Below are positions 8,935 through 18,968 of a DNA stretch of 41,305 nucleotides, piece by piece. The notes under the pieces were generated by a model. The model saw only the letters and a program-made list of their open reading frames with translations. It ran no database searches and had not been told where the DNA came from. The position numbers were made by a program, and so were the translations under genes. Source of the DNA: Pseudogemmobacter bohemicus (GTDB lineage: Bacteria > Pseudomonadota > Alphaproteobacteria > Rhodobacterales > Rhodobacteraceae); the NCBI RefSeq assembly GCF_003290025.1, contig NZ_QNHG01000004.1, positions 49,687 through 90,991 on the forward strand, given 5' to 3'. The first letter of the stretch is position 1. Each line of letters opens with the position of its first letter.

Positions 8935-10314
8935 TCAGCAATTGGGCACATTGACAGCCAGACCGCCCAGTGAGGTTTCCTTGTATTTCTCATGCATATC
9001 ATGGCCGGTCTGACGCATGGTCTCGATACAGGCATCGAGGCTGACGAGGTGCTGGCCGTCCCCGCGCAGGGAGAGCGAGGCGGCGGAGACCGCTTTGATC
9101 GCGCCGAGGCCGTTCCTCTCGATACAGGGCACCTGGACGAGGCCCTTCACCGGGTCGCAGGTCATGCCGAGATGATGTTCCAGCGCGATTTCGGCTGCGT
9201 TTTCGACCTGTTCCGGTGTCCCTCCCATCACCGCGCAAAGACCCGCTGCGGCCATGGCGGCGGCAGAGCCGACCTCGGCCTGGCAGCCGCATTCCGCCCC
9301 GGAAATCGAGGCATTGTGTTTGCACAACCCCCCGATGGCGGCGGCGGTCAGCAGGAAATCTCCCACTTTCGACGGCGTCGCCCCCGGCACATGATCAAGC
9401 CAGTAGCGGATCACCGCCGGCACCACACCGGCCGCGCCATTCGTCGGCGCCGTTACCACCTGGCCACCGGCGGCGTTTTCCTCATTCACCGCCATTGCAT
9501 AAAGCGACATCCAGTCATTGATCGTATGCGGTGCCACCAGGTTCAGCCCTCGCTCGGCCTGGAGCGCGTCATAGATGCCCTTCGCGCGCCTGCGCACCTT
9601 CAGCCCGCCGGGCAGGATGCCCTGACCTTCGATACCACGGTCGATGCAATTGTTCATCACCTCCCAGATCCGCGACATGCCGCGTTCCAGATCCGGAGCG
9701 GAACGGAATTTCAGCTCGTTCTGGCGTTTCATCGCCGCAACCGAGAGACCGGATTTTTTAGACATCTCCAGCATTTCAGCCGCCGACTCGAAGGGCCAGG
9801 GCACATCCGCCTTCACCTTTGAACCGCCCCCGGCAAGGTCTGCCAGCTCGCCCGCAGTCAACACGAAGCCACCGCCGATCGAGTAATAGATCTCCTCAAA
9901 AATCACGTCGCCCTCGGCATCGGTCGCCTTCAGAACCATGCCATTGGCATGGCCCGGCAAGGAAGGCCCGAAATCGAAGCTCAGATCATTGGCCGGATCG
10001 AAGACCAGCGCCGGCAGGCCCGGCGGCGTCACCGTTTTCGTCGCACGGATTTGTGCCAGCGCGGCCTCGGCCTTGTCGTGATCATAGCTTTCCGGCTCGA
10101 ACCCGGCGAGGCCCAGCACCGTTGCGCGGTCGGTCGCATGCCCCACCCCGGTAAAGGCCAGCGAGCCATGCAGCACCGCCCTCACCCCCTTCACCTGAAA
10201 GGGCGAACCGCGCAGACGGTCGAGAAAGCGGGCGCCTGCGACCATCGGGCCCATCGTATGGCTCGACGAGGGGCCGATCCCCACTTTGAACATATCGAAA
10301 ACCGAAAGAAACAT
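8935..10314 (-). CDS. sdaA: L-serine ammonia-lyase (one-chain, 4Fe-4S)
   Basis: Protein of 459 aa converting L-serine to pyruvate and ammonia. The N-terminal domain begins with the typical [20 protein letters not shown], and the C-terminal alpha domain carries the cluster cysteines in [21 protein letters not shown] and [10 protein letters not shown]. Both domains are in one chain, as in E. coli SdaA. The start at 10314 matches the family N-terminus. The frame is open for 31 codons further upstream, but that part is not family-like. The gene is divergent from purA across 221 bp. Confidence 0.96.
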   Translation of the reverse strand: MFLSVFDMFKVGIGPSSSHTMGPMVAGARFLDRLRGSPFQVKGVRAVLHGSLAFTGVGHATDRATVLGLAGFEPESYDHDKAEAALAQIRATKTVTPPGLPALVFDPANDLSFDFGPSLPGHANGMVLKATDAEGDVIFEEIYYSIGGGFVLTAGELADLAGGGSKVKADVPWPFESAAEMLEMSKKSGLSVAAMKRQNELKFRSAPDLERGMSRIWEVMNNCIDRGIEGQGILPGGLKVRRRAKGIYDALQAERGLNLVAPHTINDWMSLYAMAVNEENAAGGQVVTAPTNGAAGVVPAVIRYWLDHVPGATPSKVGDFLLTAAAIGGLCKHNASISGAECGCQAEVGSAAAMAAAGLCAVMGGTPEQVENAAEIALEHHLGMTCDPVKGLVQVPCIERNGLGAIKAVSAASLSLRGDGQHLVSLDACIETMRQTGHDMHEKYKETSLGGLAVNVPNC

Positions 10315-10535
10315 GCGCGCGTCCTGGCCAGTTGCTGGGGGCAGAATGACCGCCCCCGCGACAAGAGGTAAGCGAGAAAACGACAGAAGCAATCCTCTGA
10401 GCGGCACTCATCTTTGCCCGCCTTTGCGTCAGGCACCGCTGTCGTGTTTCGCCCTCCGGTTTTTCCTGTTTCCCCCGCCCGACACAGCCGCTATAGCTCA
10501 GCCGCATTTTTTCTATCAAAAGGCAGGCTCGGATC

Positions 10536-11828
10536 ATGGCCAATGTGGTTGTCGTGGGCGCCCAATGGGGCGACGAAGGTAAGGGCAAGATCGTCGACTG
10601 GCTCTCGGAGCGCGCCGATATCGTCGCCCGCTTTCAGGGCGGCCATAATGCCGGCCATACGCTGGTGATCGACGGCAATGTCTACAAGCTGTCGCTGCTC
10701 CCTTCGGGCATCGTGCGGGGCGGCAAGCTCTCGGTGATCGGCAATGGTGTCGTGCTGGACCCCTGGGCGCTTCTGTCCGAGATCGACAAGCTGGCGGGCC
10801 AGGGCGTCGAGATCAACCCGGAGAACCTGATCATCGCGGAAAACACGCCGCTGATCCTGTCGATCCATGGCGAGCTGGACCGTGCCCGCGAGGCGCAGAA
10901 TTCGGTCTCAAAAATCGGCACCACCGGGCGCGGCATCGGGCCGGCCTATGAGGATAAAGTCGGGCGCCGGTCGATCCGCGTGGCGGATCTTGCCGATGAG
11001 GAAACCCTTGATACCCGTATCGAGCGCCTGCTGACCCATCACAATGCGCTGCGCAACGGCCTTGGGCTGGAGCCGGTCGATGTGGTGGCACTCAAAGCGC
11101 AACTGCAGGAAGTTGCAGGAAAAATCCTGCCCTATGCGAAACCGGTCTGGAAACATCTGACCGAGGCGCGCCGCGCGGGCAAGCGCATCCTGTTTGAAGG
11201 CGCGCAAGGCTCGCTGCTGGATGTCGATTTCGGCACCTACCCCTATGTGACCTCGTCGAACACCCTTGCCGGCATGGCTGCGACCGGCGTGGGCCTTGGA
11301 CCGACCTCGATTGATTTCGTCCTTGGGATCGTCAAGGCCTATACCACCCGCGTCGGCGAAGGCCCCTTCCCGACCGAGCTTTTCGACGAGGATGGCGAGC
11401 GTCTTGGCACCCGTGGCCATGAATTCGGCACCGTCACCGGGCGTAAGCGCCGCTGCGGCTGGTTTGACGCGACGCTGGTGCGCCAGACCTGTGCGACTTC
11501 GGGCGTGTCGGGCATTGCGTTGACGAAACTCGACGTGCTGGACGGATTCAAGACACTGAAAATCTGCGTCGGCTATGATCTCGACGGCGAGCGGTACGAC
11601 TATCTGCCGACGGCTGCGAAGCTCCAGGCCCGCGTCACGCCAATCTATGAAGAAATGGAAGGCTGGAGCGAATCGACGCAAGGGGCGCGCTCGTGGAATG
11701 ATCTGCCGGGTGCGGCGGTGAAATATGTCCGCCGCATCGAGGAACTGATCCAGTGCCCGGTTGCGCTTCTGTCGACCAGCCCCGAGCGGGACGACACCAT
11801 CCTCGTCACCGACCCTTTCGCGGACTAA
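10536..11828 (+). CDS. purA: Adenylosuccinate synthetase
   Basis: Protein of 430 aa catalysing the GTP-dependent joining of IMP and aspartate, the first committed step to AMP. Signature motifs: the P-loop-like GDEGKGK at residues 12-18, the [10 protein letters not shown] segment near 34-43 and the GIGPAYEDK motif near 130. Full length for the family. It starts a plus-strand group with two small genes only a few bases behind it. Confidence 0.98.
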   Translation: MANVVVVGAQWGDEGKGKIVDWLSERADIVARFQGGHNAGHTLVIDGNVYKLSLLPSGIVRGGKLSVIGNGVVLDPWALLSEIDKLAGQGVEINPENLIIAENTPLILSIHGELDRAREAQNSVSKIGTTGRGIGPAYEDKVGRRSIRVADLADEETLDTRIERLLTHHNALRNGLGLEPVDVVALKAQLQEVAGKILPYAKPVWKHLTEARRAGKRILFEGAQGSLLDVDFGTYPYVTSSNTLAGMAATGVGLGPTSIDFVLGIVKAYTTRVGEGPFPTELFDEDGERLGTRGHEFGTVTGRKRRCGWFDATLVRQTCATSGVSGIALTKLDVLDGFKTLKICVGYDLDGERYDYLPTAAKLQARVTPIYEEMEGWSESTQGARSWNDLPGAAVKYVRRIEELIQCPVALLSTSPERDDTILVTDPFAD

Positions 11829-11832
11829 GCCG

Positions 11833-12087
11833 ATGGCGCTCAGCTACAAGAAACGCAAACGACTGGCGCTCCTGATCCTCGTGGTCGGGCTGCCGATCTA
11901 TTGTGTGGTGACGCTGGCGCTGATCGGGCTGGCGAATGACACCTGGTGGTCCCGTCCCGGCGAGCGGATGCCCCTGTTCATGGAGGCGGTGATCTTCATC
12001 GGCCTCGGCCTTGCCTGGGCGCTGCCTTTGCGGAAAATCTTCCTCGGGATCGGCCAGCCCGATCCTGACGCGCCAAAGGAGCCCTGA
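11833..12087 (+). CDS. DUF2842 small membrane protein
   Basis: Protein of 84 aa with a basic N-terminus and two hydrophobic segments (about 12-34 and 50-70), ending in GIGQPDPDAP. The length, the two membrane segments and the IGQPDPDA ending match the DUF2842 family of alphaproteobacteria, whose function is unknown. It begins four bases after the purA stop and ends one base before the next gene, so the three genes are probably one transcript. The ATG at 11833 is chosen because upstream codons lie inside purA. Confidence 0.85.
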   Translation: MALSYKKRKRLALLILVVGLPIYCVVTLALIGLANDTWWSRPGERMPLFMEAVIFIGLGLAWALPLRKIFLGIGQPDPDAPKEP

Positions 12088-12088
12088 C

Positions 12089-12373
12089 ATGCTGAAAGTC
12101 ATCGCCCAGGATTTCATCCGCGCTGAATCAATTGCCGAAGCGCGCCTGCTCTACGCAGAACTGGTTCAGCTGAGCCAGGCCGAACCGCTCTGCATCAGTT
12201 ATGATCTTTTCACCGATCAGAAAGATCCCGGCCATTTCATCTTTGTCGAGACCTGGCCGGATCGCGCCGCGCTTGATCTGCATTGCGAGACCGAGCATTT
12301 CCGCCGTCTGGTACCGCAGATTGATGCCCACCGGCGGCAGGAAGGGACATTCCTGCTGATGGATGCCTTCTGA
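12089..12373 (+). CDS. Antibiotic biosynthesis monooxygenase (ABM) domain protein
   Basis: Protein of 94 aa forming a single ABM (dimeric alpha/beta barrel) domain. Visible features are the first strand LKVIAQDFI, the acidic helix, the EPLCISYDLF strand, the FIFVETWPDRAALDLHCETEH core with Trp and two His, and the final strand. Family members include quinol monooxygenases such as YgiN and several uncharacterised proteins; the substrate here is unknown. It starts one base after the DUF2842 gene (TGACATG) and is followed by a strong terminator, so it ends the purA transcript. Confidence 0.85.
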   Translation: MLKVIAQDFIRAESIAEARLLYAELVQLSQAEPLCISYDLFTDQKDPGHFIFVETWPDRAALDLHCETEHFRRLVPQIDAHRRQEGTFLLMDAF

Positions 12374-12394
12374 CCCTGGCGACGGAACATCAAC

Positions 12395-12430
12395 AAAGGC
12401 GCGCGAGGGAAACCCCGCGCGCCTTTTCAT
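12395..12430. terminator. Strong hairpin ending the purA group and facing the permease
   Basis: The stem AAAGGCGCGCG / CGCGCGCCTTT (12395-12426), extended by GGG/CCC around a short loop, is followed by TTCATTT on the plus strand. On the minus strand it lies just after the stop of the permease gene and may terminate that transcript as well, but with a weaker T run. Confidence 0.8.
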
Positions 12431-12439
12431 TTCAGCCGC

Positions 12440-14044
12440 TTACAGCGTGAAATACATATTCGAGGCTGCCGCCACCGCCACACCGGCGGCAAGCACCAGG
12501 TAAGGCAGGATGCCGGCCTTCCTCTCAAGCATATCACGCGAGGAAACGCCCAGATCTTCCAGCATCCGGTCGGGGAATTTGCCCTTGTCGGTGACATAAT
12601 GGCGGAAGGCGAAGACCGGGATGATCAAAGCCGCCGCCACGATGCCGGACATCAGCGTCCCCGCCCCCCAGACATTCGCCCCTGCCCCCAAAAGCACCAT
12701 ATTGACGAAGCTGAGCGCGACACCTGCCGCCATCAGGATGGTCGGGCAGCGCCAGGGCCGCGGCACATCGGCATTGTCGATGCGATGGATCCAGCCGGAA
12801 TTGAGGTTGAGGAAGTTGAAGATCAGGTAGCAGCAATTCGACACGGCCAGCACGAAAAGGTAATCCGACATCATCAGAAGGATCAGGTTGAAGGCCAGAT
12901 CCGTCCACATCGCGGTCACCGGCGCGCCGTGCTCGTTGACGCGGCTGAGATATTTCGGCAGCCAGCCATCGACCGATCCCTGATAGAGCGTTCTGGACGA
13001 CCCCGCCATCGAGGTCATAATCGCCAGCATGGTCGCAAGGATCAGCAACACCACCATCAGTTTGGTGATGAAGGCGCCGCCTCCGACCATCTCGCCCATC
13101 ACCTGGGCGACGCCGGTGCCATCGACGATCCCCGGCTCCATGATGCCGGCGGTGCCGAGATAGCCCTGGAAGGCCAGCGGCACCAGGGTGAAGATCACCA
13201 CGCACAAAAGGCCGGAATAAAGGATCGCGCGCACGGTATCATGCTCCGGGCGGCGGAACTCGGAGGTGTAGCAGATCGAGGTTTCGAACGCATAGGTCGA
13301 CCAGGCCGCGATGAAGAGACCTCCAAGAAACAGCGTGATCCCCTGACGGTCCCACAGCCCTTCGACCACATTCCCCGCCTCATCTGTCGCCAGCGGCGTC
13401 AGGGGAAACAGGTTATCGGCCGAGACATTGCCGGTCAGGAACGGCACGATCCCCACGACCAGCAAGGGCACGATCACCGCGACGCCGATGATGGTCTGGA
13501 TCCGCGCGGTCGACAGGATGCCGCGATGCTGGATCGCAAAGACCACCAGCAGCACCGCCACACCGATGAAGAAGGTCGCGTTGATCCTGAGCGAGATCCC
13601 CTCTTTCAGGAATCCAAGATCGAGGAAGGTGATCTGCCAGGTCAGCAAAGCCGACTCCGCCGGCGCGAAGGTGGTCAGGATATAGCCCGCCGCCAGCCCC
13701 GATCCGATCGCCAGCACCGGCGTCCAGGCCAGCCAGTTGCACCAGACCGACAAAGGCGCGATCACCTTGGAATAGCGCACCCAGGCCGAGGCGCCGTAAA
13801 CCGAGGCGCCGCCGCTTTTCGACGGGAAAAGCCCCGCGATCTCGGCATAGGTATGGGCCTGGATGAACCCGAACGCGACCGAGATGATCCAGATCACCCA
13901 GCTTGGTGTGCCGACGGTCGCCGCGATACCGCCGATGGAAAACAGAACCAGCGCCGGCACGCCGGCGGCAACCCAAAAGGCCGCAGGCCAGCCGATCACC
14001 CGATGGAGCGTATTCTCCTGACGCCCCGTTCCCGCATCATTCAT
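12440..14044 (-). CDS. APC-family amino acid/amine permease
   Basis: Protein of 534 aa, inner-membrane secondary transporter of the amino acid-polyamine-organocation superfamily. About 12 hydrophobic segments are seen. TM1 carries the unwound FSIGGIAATVG Gly-rich motif and the loop has the IAGLFPSKSGGASVYGA motif typical of APC proteins. Length fits the family. The substrate cannot be read from sequence. The ATG at 14044 follows AGGAGGGGG at eight bases; an in-frame TTG two codons earlier is possible. A 700-bp region without genes precedes it. Confidence 0.88.
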   Translation of the reverse strand: MNDAGTGRQENTLHRVIGWPAAFWVAAGVPALVLFSIGGIAATVGTPSWVIWIISVAFGFIQAHTYAEIAGLFPSKSGGASVYGASAWVRYSKVIAPLSVWCNWLAWTPVLAIGSGLAAGYILTTFAPAESALLTWQITFLDLGFLKEGISLRINATFFIGVAVLLVVFAIQHRGILSTARIQTIIGVAVIVPLLVVGIVPFLTGNVSADNLFPLTPLATDEAGNVVEGLWDRQGITLFLGGLFIAAWSTYAFETSICYTSEFRRPEHDTVRAILYSGLLCVVIFTLVPLAFQGYLGTAGIMEPGIVDGTGVAQVMGEMVGGGAFITKLMVVLLILATMLAIMTSMAGSSRTLYQGSVDGWLPKYLSRVNEHGAPVTAMWTDLAFNLILLMMSDYLFVLAVSNCCYLIFNFLNLNSGWIHRIDNADVPRPWRCPTILMAAGVALSFVNMVLLGAGANVWGAGTLMSGIVAAALIIPVFAFRHYVTDKGKFPDRMLEDLGVSSRDMLERKAGILPYLVLAAGVAVAAASNMYFTL

Positions 14045-14050
14045 GCTCAA

Positions 14051-14565
14051 ATCCCCCTCCTGTTGGTCAGAGTTGATGGGCCCGCTCTGTTATTATGCGT
14101 GGCCCGTTTGGATGGTGGCGCTCAGAAGCCACCTCTTGCGCGGCCGGGGTCTTTCCCCGACCGGAAGACATGCCGCATCGCAGGACGGCAGCCGGGCTTC
14201 GCGGCTGCGAAACGTCCGGTCTGGCGGTTGTGACGGATGGCGGAAATAAAAGCGCCAGGCCCCGGGACGCGAAAGCAGGGTGTCCCGATGACAGAAGGCC
14301 CTAAAACAGAAGGCCCGAAGACTGGGGCAACAGCAGAAGGATAAGCCGAAAACAAGGACCCTGCCCTCCCCGGCGCCGCCCTCTGGGCGGCCATCTGTGC
14401 CCGTCTGCGCGGCGGAGCTGTGAAATATCCCGGGAACGATGCGGGTTTCGCCCCGATTCGGGAAGCTGAATTTTATTCTCAGGAAATTAATTCCCAGAGT
14501 ATGAAACATCTGCCCGCTTTGCCGGCGAATCGCCGCACAGATCCGCAGCGGTTCCGCCGCCGATG
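14051..14565. other. Gene-free stretch upstream of the permease
   Basis: About 500 bp with no credible gene on either strand. It contains a short direct repeat (ACAGAAGGCCC twice, near 14289 and 14306) and an AT-rich island near 14468-14505 that could hold the permease promoter. No riboswitch or RNA gene is recognised. Confidence 0.4.
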
Positions 14566-14645
14566 CCCAGTCGATCTGATACCCAGTCGATCTGATACCC
14601 AGTCGATCTGATACCCAGCCGATCTGCTGCCCTGCCGATCTGCGG
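14566..14645. repeat. Tandem 16-bp repeat, five copies
   Basis: Unit CCCAGTCGATCTGATA, three perfect copies (14566-14613) followed by two diverged copies (CCCAGCCGATCTGCTG and CCCTGCCGATCTGCGG, 14614-14645). It is non-coding, lying between the permease promoter region and the terminator of the downstream minus-strand gene. Since 16 is not a multiple of three, the repeat shows the same peptide pattern in all frames, which argues against coding. Confidence 0.85.
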
Positions 14646-14694
14646 ATCTCCCGCGCGCGACGCCATCGCTCCGCCGGGTCGGCACCGCGCAAGC

Positions 14695-14729
14695 AAAAGG
14701 GCCGGTCCCCTTCCGGAACCGGCCCTTTT
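14695..14729 (-). terminator. Intrinsic terminator after the 1127-aa gene
   Basis: The stem AAAAGGGCCGGT / ACCGGCCCTTTT (12 bp) with an 11-base loop. On the minus strand it is followed by a T-rich run (TTTTGCTT), and it is about 28 bp beyond the stop codon of the minus-strand gene ending at 14757. Confidence 0.8.
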
Positions 14730-14756
14730 GATCATGGGTTAATGCCCGCGCGGAGT

Positions 14757-17700
14757 TCAGCCGAGGATGCGGCGCGCCTCTGCCAGCACTGCCGAAGTCG
14801 GGGCTGCGGCATATTGGCCGCGACGCAGCTTGACCAGCCGGCCCTCGCGCAAGAGGGTGCCAAAGGCCCTCAAACCTTCCTCACGGGTGAAGATCTCGCC
14901 CAACTCGCCCGCGATCACCCGGCTCATCAGCCAGGGACGGGTGAAATGCTCGCGCTTTTCGACACAGACAGCCCAGGCGGCAGCGGCCTCCATCAGATCG
15001 GGCAGCGAGCGGGCGCCAACCTCTTCGGTAAAGGCTGCGAATTCGCCATTGGTGGCAAAGATATTGCCGGCCTCGGCCTCATCCTCATCCGGCTGACCGG
15101 CGATGTCATCGGCCAGATCGTCATCAGCCAGATCATCCTGAGCCAGATCGCCCTCCGACAGGTCAGCCGTGAAATCGACGACGGGCGCCGCATCGACGGG
15201 GCTGACCAGGCCAAGGATGTCCCCGGCCTCTTCAGCAGCGCTTTCCGCCTCGGCCTCGAAATGACCAAGCGGCGTTGCGACAGCGGCGGAACCATGCACC
15301 AGATGCGGGCGCGGCCCTGCCTCGCGCAGGTCACTGCGTTTCGACTGGTCGATCCGTTGTTCCGAGACCAGCACCAGCGGAGCGGGACGCGATGGGGCCG
15401 GCTGTTCCGGCCGGACCTCCGAAATGGCCCTGGCAACCGCACCCGGATCATGCGAGATGCCGGGCGCCGCAACAGTGCCGGTCGCCAGGGCCGTTTCGCC
15501 ACCCCGGACCGGACGCACCGGGCGCACCGGACGAACCGGGCGCGGCGCCGGCGCATGGGTCACCGACTGCGCGAGATCATCGCGGTAGGCATCCTCACGC
15601 TTGCCGGGATCTTCCGGCGTCACACCGGCGCGGCGATCCGCAATCGCGGCGGCCACGGCGGCTTTCAGATGCTGGATCGAGGCGATCCGGCGTTTGTTTT
15701 CCGGCCCGGCCATCTCGTCATCCGCCTGTTTCATCAGGCGGGCGAGATCCTCATCCGAATGCGGGCGATCGGCTTCCGGCGCGGGGGCGGTGCCCGCCAC
15801 AGGCTTCACAGCGACGGGCTGCGGCTCTGCCGGCGTCTCAACCGGCGCAGCAGCGGCGGCATTGACCGGGTTGTCGACACGGCGGATCCGGATCACCCGG
15901 GCCCGGGCGCGCTCCAGCCGCGCCGCCGCAGCGGGTTCCAGCGTGGTTGCATCGGAGGCAGGCATGGATCCGGCGAAGGCTGCGGGCTGATGCCCTGCTT
16001 CCGGCGCGCCGGGATTGACTGCGTCTGGATTGATTGCGCCTGGATTGATTGCGCCGGTTTCCGGTTTGATATCATCGGCATCCGACGCGGCCGAGGTCGG
16101 GGCCTGCGCGGATAGATCCGCGGCGGCGATACCGGTTTCGGCAGCCTCTTTGACCTCGCTCAGCGCATCCTCAACCTGCTCCTGACGCTCGGCCGAGACC
16201 GCGCGGACCCGGTTTTCCGCCGCTTCCGCCGCATCGCGCAGCCGGTCGTCCGCCTCTTTGGCGACATCCCGGATCGAGGAGCCGAGCGCATCGGCCAGGG
16301 CAGCAGCATCCGCCGCAGCCCCCGCCTCTTCCTGTTCGTCGGCCTTATCCTGTTGATCCGACACAGCCGGAGCCGAAGCGGTCACGACCCGCTCCTCCTC
16401 GGCCAGGACATCGACGAGGCCGGATTCAAAGCCGGTGTCAACCGAAAGGGCCGCAATCAGATCCGCCGCGTCCTCCCCCGATTGCGCAGAGGGTTTTGCG
16501 GCCCCGGTCACCGGGCCCAGTTCGTTCTCGATCTGCGCCAGTTCGGCGCGCAGATCCTGGTCGAGCCCGGCAATCACATCGTCAGGCGACAGGTCATCTG
16601 CCTGTGCCGAAGCCTCGGCCGCCGGCAGGACATCGTCAAGCGCGGCCTCCCAGGCGGCTTCGCTGTCGTCATAATCGGGGTCATCGGCAAAGGCATCGCC
16701 GGCGATTTCTGCGGCCCTGGTCTTTGCCCGGCTGGCGGCCTCCTGCGCATCCGCCGCGGCCTGAACCGCAGCCGCAGCCGCCGAGGCGGTCTCTTCCGGT
16801 GAGGCTTCGCGCGAAAGGCTGGCGATCAGGCTGCCGATCCCGTCATCTTCCGCCGTATCGGCAGCAGGCGCAGCCGCCTTATGGTCCTGATCCTGAGCCC
16901 CGGCAGCCGTGCCGGTCAGCTCTGCCGCCAGTTCGCGCAATTCAGCCAGGGCCGCCGCGCTGGTGCCCTCGGCACGCGGCTGTGCCGCAACCGGCGCCGC
17001 AGCGGCCTCGATATCCCCGGCGTCGAAATCCCCGGCAGGCGTCACATCATCGGCCACGAAGAGGATATCCGCCCCGGCAGCACCGGCAGCCTCAGCCCCT
17101 GCGGGCTCTGCCACCGGCTCCGCTGCAAGGGCATCCCCCCCGGCACGCACGGCCTCGGCAACCCCGGCCCCGGCAACTGCTTCAGACGCCGTTTCCGGAG
17201 CTTTCTCTGTCACATCGGCGACAGACTCATCTGCCTCTTCGGTAAAGGCCGCGCGCAGTTCCTCATCGGCAGCGACAAGCGCGCCGTCTTCCGACACATC
17301 GCCCAGCTCCGGCTCGAACTCATCATGCTGTACCCCGGCATAGCCAGCGGTCGCAACCGGATCGTTCTCTTCCTCGATATCGGCAAATGCGGCGGCAGCC
17401 GCCGCCGCCAGCGGTGCAGCCGCAGCCTCTTCGGCCCGCACACCCGGCTCGACCGAGCGGCGCAGGCGGGCGAGTTTCGCCGCCACGCCTTCGGGGATCG
17501 ATTCGCGCAACGCGGGCGCTGCCGGCGCTTCGGTCTCTTCACGCCGCGCCTTCGGTCCCTGAGCGGCAACCGGAGCAGGAACGTCGTCGGTCAGCTCGTC
17601 GGCGCTCAGTGCGGGGTTCCCGGCAGTGGCACGCGCAACGGCCTCACGGGCGGCCCGACGCTCTTTTCCGGTGATGGCGGGGGCCACCGGCTCTGCCGGG

Positions 17701-18140
17701 GTTTCCTCGGCGACCGGAACCTCAGCGACCGGAGCCACCGGCGGCCGGTGTTTTTTTACCTTTGCAACCGGCGCCTCGCTTTCGCGGGCAGGCTCAACGG
17801 GGGCGGGCTCAACGGGAGCCTCAGCAACCGGGGCGGCCACAGCAGCGGCCGGCGCAGGCGCAGCGGCAGATTCGCCCTCTTCCTCATCGCCCGCACGCAG
17901 CACCAGGCGGTTATCAGTGATCCTCGCCTCGACCCGGCGCTGGATCTCCCGCTCGGCGATCCGGTGCAGCATCGCGGCATCGGGCTGCGGCGGCTCGGCA
18001 CCGAAATAGCGATCCTCTGCCGCGAGATCCCGGAAATATTCGGCAATAGCCCGCATCGTGTTAAAGGGCTCGTCAAAGCCCTCGAGCGTGCAGCTGAAGG
18101 TCCCATAAGAGACGGTCAGGATCTTGCTGGCATCATTCAT
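14757..18140 (-). CDS. Large low-complexity acidic protein with conserved ends, function unknown
   Basis: Protein of 1127 aa. Residues 1 to about 95 ([20 protein letters not shown] and onward, containing [20 protein letters not shown]) and the last ~95 residues ([20 protein letters not shown] through a [20 protein letters not shown] segment) look folded. The ~900 residues between are Ala/Glu/Asp/Pro-rich and almost certainly disordered. No signal peptide or membrane segment. From memory, proteins of this architecture occur across Rhodobacterales and are sometimes labelled chemotaxis protein CheA, but none of the CheA domains (Hpt, dimerisation, GHKL, CheW) is present. The ATG at 18140 has GAGG nine bases upstream; longer starts lack one. 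It is divergent from the thiamine pyrophosphokinase gene. Confidence 0.85.
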   Translation of the reverse strand: MNDASKILTVSYGTFSCTLEGFDEPFNTMRAIAEYFRDLAAEDRYFGAEPPQPDAAMLHRIAEREIQRRVEARITDNRLVLRAGDEEEGESAAAPAPAAAVAAPVAEAPVEPAPVEPARESEAPVAKVKKHRPPVAPVAEVPVAEETPAEPVAPAITGKERRAAREAVARATAGNPALSADELTDDVPAPVAAQGPKARREETEAPAAPALRESIPEGVAAKLARLRRSVEPGVRAEEAAAAPLAAAAAAAFADIEEENDPVATAGYAGVQHDEFEPELGDVSEDGALVAADEELRAAFTEEADESVADVTEKAPETASEAVAGAGVAEAVRAGGDALAAEPVAEPAGAEAAGAAGADILFVADDVTPAGDFDAGDIEAAAAPVAAQPRAEGTSAAALAELRELAAELTGTAAGAQDQDHKAAAPAADTAEDDGIGSLIASLSREASPEETASAAAAAVQAAADAQEAASRAKTRAAEIAGDAFADDPDYDDSEAAWEAALDDVLPAAEASAQADDLSPDDVIAGLDQDLRAELAQIENELGPVTGAAKPSAQSGEDAADLIAALSVDTGFESGLVDVLAEEERVVTASAPAVSDQQDKADEQEEAGAAADAAALADALGSSIRDVAKEADDRLRDAAEAAENRVRAVSAERQEQVEDALSEVKEAAETGIAAADLSAQAPTSAASDADDIKPETGAINPGAINPDAVNPGAPEAGHQPAAFAGSMPASDATTLEPAAAARLERARARVIRIRRVDNPVNAAAAAPVETPAEPQPVAVKPVAGTAPAPEADRPHSDEDLARLMKQADDEMAGPENKRRIASIQHLKAAVAAAIADRRAGVTPEDPGKREDAYRDDLAQSVTHAPAPRPVRPVRPVRPVRGGETALATGTVAAPGISHDPGAVARAISEVRPEQPAPSRPAPLVLVSEQRIDQSKRSDLREAGPRPHLVHGSAAVATPLGHFEAEAESAAEEAGDILGLVSPVDAAPVVDFTADLSEGDLAQDDLADDDLADDIAGQPDEDEAEAGNIFATNGEFAAFTEEVGARSLPDLMEAAAAWAVCVEKREHFTRPWLMSRVIAGELGEIFTREEGLRAFGTLLREGRLVKLRRGQYAAAPTSAVLAEARRILG

Positions 18141-18187
18141 CGACGCGGACCTCATACTTTCCATGGAGGAAACATTGCCGGTGCTTT

Positions 18188-18266
18188 GTTCGAATCCATG
18201 GACAGACCGGGGTAATTTGAAGGATTGATTGTGTCCGCCCATCATGGGCTTTGCCTTAATTCGAAC
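18188..18266. promoter_or_regulatory. Inverted GTTCGAAT boxes in a divergent promoter region
   Basis: GTTCGAAT (18188-18195) and its exact complement ATTCGAAC (18259-18266) sit 63 bp apart in the 135-bp gap between two divergent genes. They could be operator half-sites or part of two promoters. This is weak evidence based on the dyad alone. Confidence 0.25.
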
Positions 18267-18275
18267 AGTATCCGC

Positions 18276-18968
18276 ATGAAATCACCTCTTGTTCAATGCC
18301 CTGATCAATGCCCTGGACTTCACTTCTGCGATGGGATCACCCTGGTCGGCGGCGGCCCGGCGAGTGCGCGCGATCTGGCGCTGGCGCTGCGCCTGGCGCC
18401 GGTGGCAGTGGCGGCGGATGGTGGTGCGGATCGGTTGATTGCGGCGGGGATCACCCCCACTGCGGTGATCGGAGACCTCGATTCGATCTCGTCCGCAGCG
18501 CTGGCGCGGGTGCCCTCCGAAAGGCTGCACCGCATCGCAGAGCAGGATTCCACCGATTTCGACAAGGCGCTCAGGGCGCTGACGGCGCCGGTGATCCTGG
18601 GGCTGGGCTTTACCGGCGCGCGGATGGATCACGGGCTGGCGGTTCTGAACAGCCTCGTGCGCCATGCAGAGAAGCCCTGCCTTGTTCTGGGGCCGAAAGA
18701 CGTGGCCTTCGCGCTGCCGGCGGGTGAGACACGGCTGCGGCTCGGCCCCGGGGACCGGGTCTCACTGTTTCCCTTTGCCCGCGTGACGGGCACGAGCCTG
18801 GGGCTGGAATGGCCGCTGGACGGCCATGTCTTTGCCCCGGACGGCTTTATCGCCACCTCGAACCGGGCTTCGGCGGCGGATGTGGTGCTGCGGGTCGATC
18901 AGCCGGGCATGGTGGCGATCCTGCCCCGCAACCGGCTGCGTCAGGCGATCCGGGCGGTCTCGCGCTGA
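18276..18968 (+). CDS. Thiamine pyrophosphokinase
   Basis: Protein of 230 aa transferring pyrophosphate from ATP to thiamine to give thiamine diphosphate. Family motifs are visible: the LVGGGP loop, [17 protein letters not shown] and [11 protein letters not shown] (metal and ATP-binding Asp residues), then the C-terminal thiamine-binding beta domain. Length fits the family. The start is uncertain: there is no clear ribosome site, and the ATG at 18276 is the first reasonable one before the conserved part. Its 3' end overlaps the convergent exporter gene by 28 bp. Confidence 0.9.
   Translation: MKSPLVQCPDQCPGLHFCDGITLVGGGPASARDLALALRLAPVAVAADGGADRLIAAGITPTAVIGDLDSISSAALARVPSERLHRIAEQDSTDFDKALRALTAPVILGLGFTGARMDHGLAVLNSLVRHAEKPCLVLGPKDVAFALPAGETRLRLGPGDRVSLFPFARVTGTSLGLEWPLDGHVFAPDGFIATSNRASAADVVLRVDQPGMVAILPRNRLRQAIRAVSR

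Noticed and set aside
12599-14233. Long plus-strand open frame (over 500 codons) opposite the permease
   Set aside because: Arg/His/Asp-rich low-quality sequence typical of the antisense of a GC-rich membrane-protein gene; no ribosome site and no recognisable domain.
14566-14645. Possible CRISPR array
   Set aside because: Units follow each other directly with no unique spacers and there are no cas genes.
16881-18215. Plus-strand open frame opposite the 1127-aa gene
   Set aside because: Antisense of biased Ala/Glu codons gives Arg/Gly/Ser-rich junk; the minus frame has conserved folded ends.
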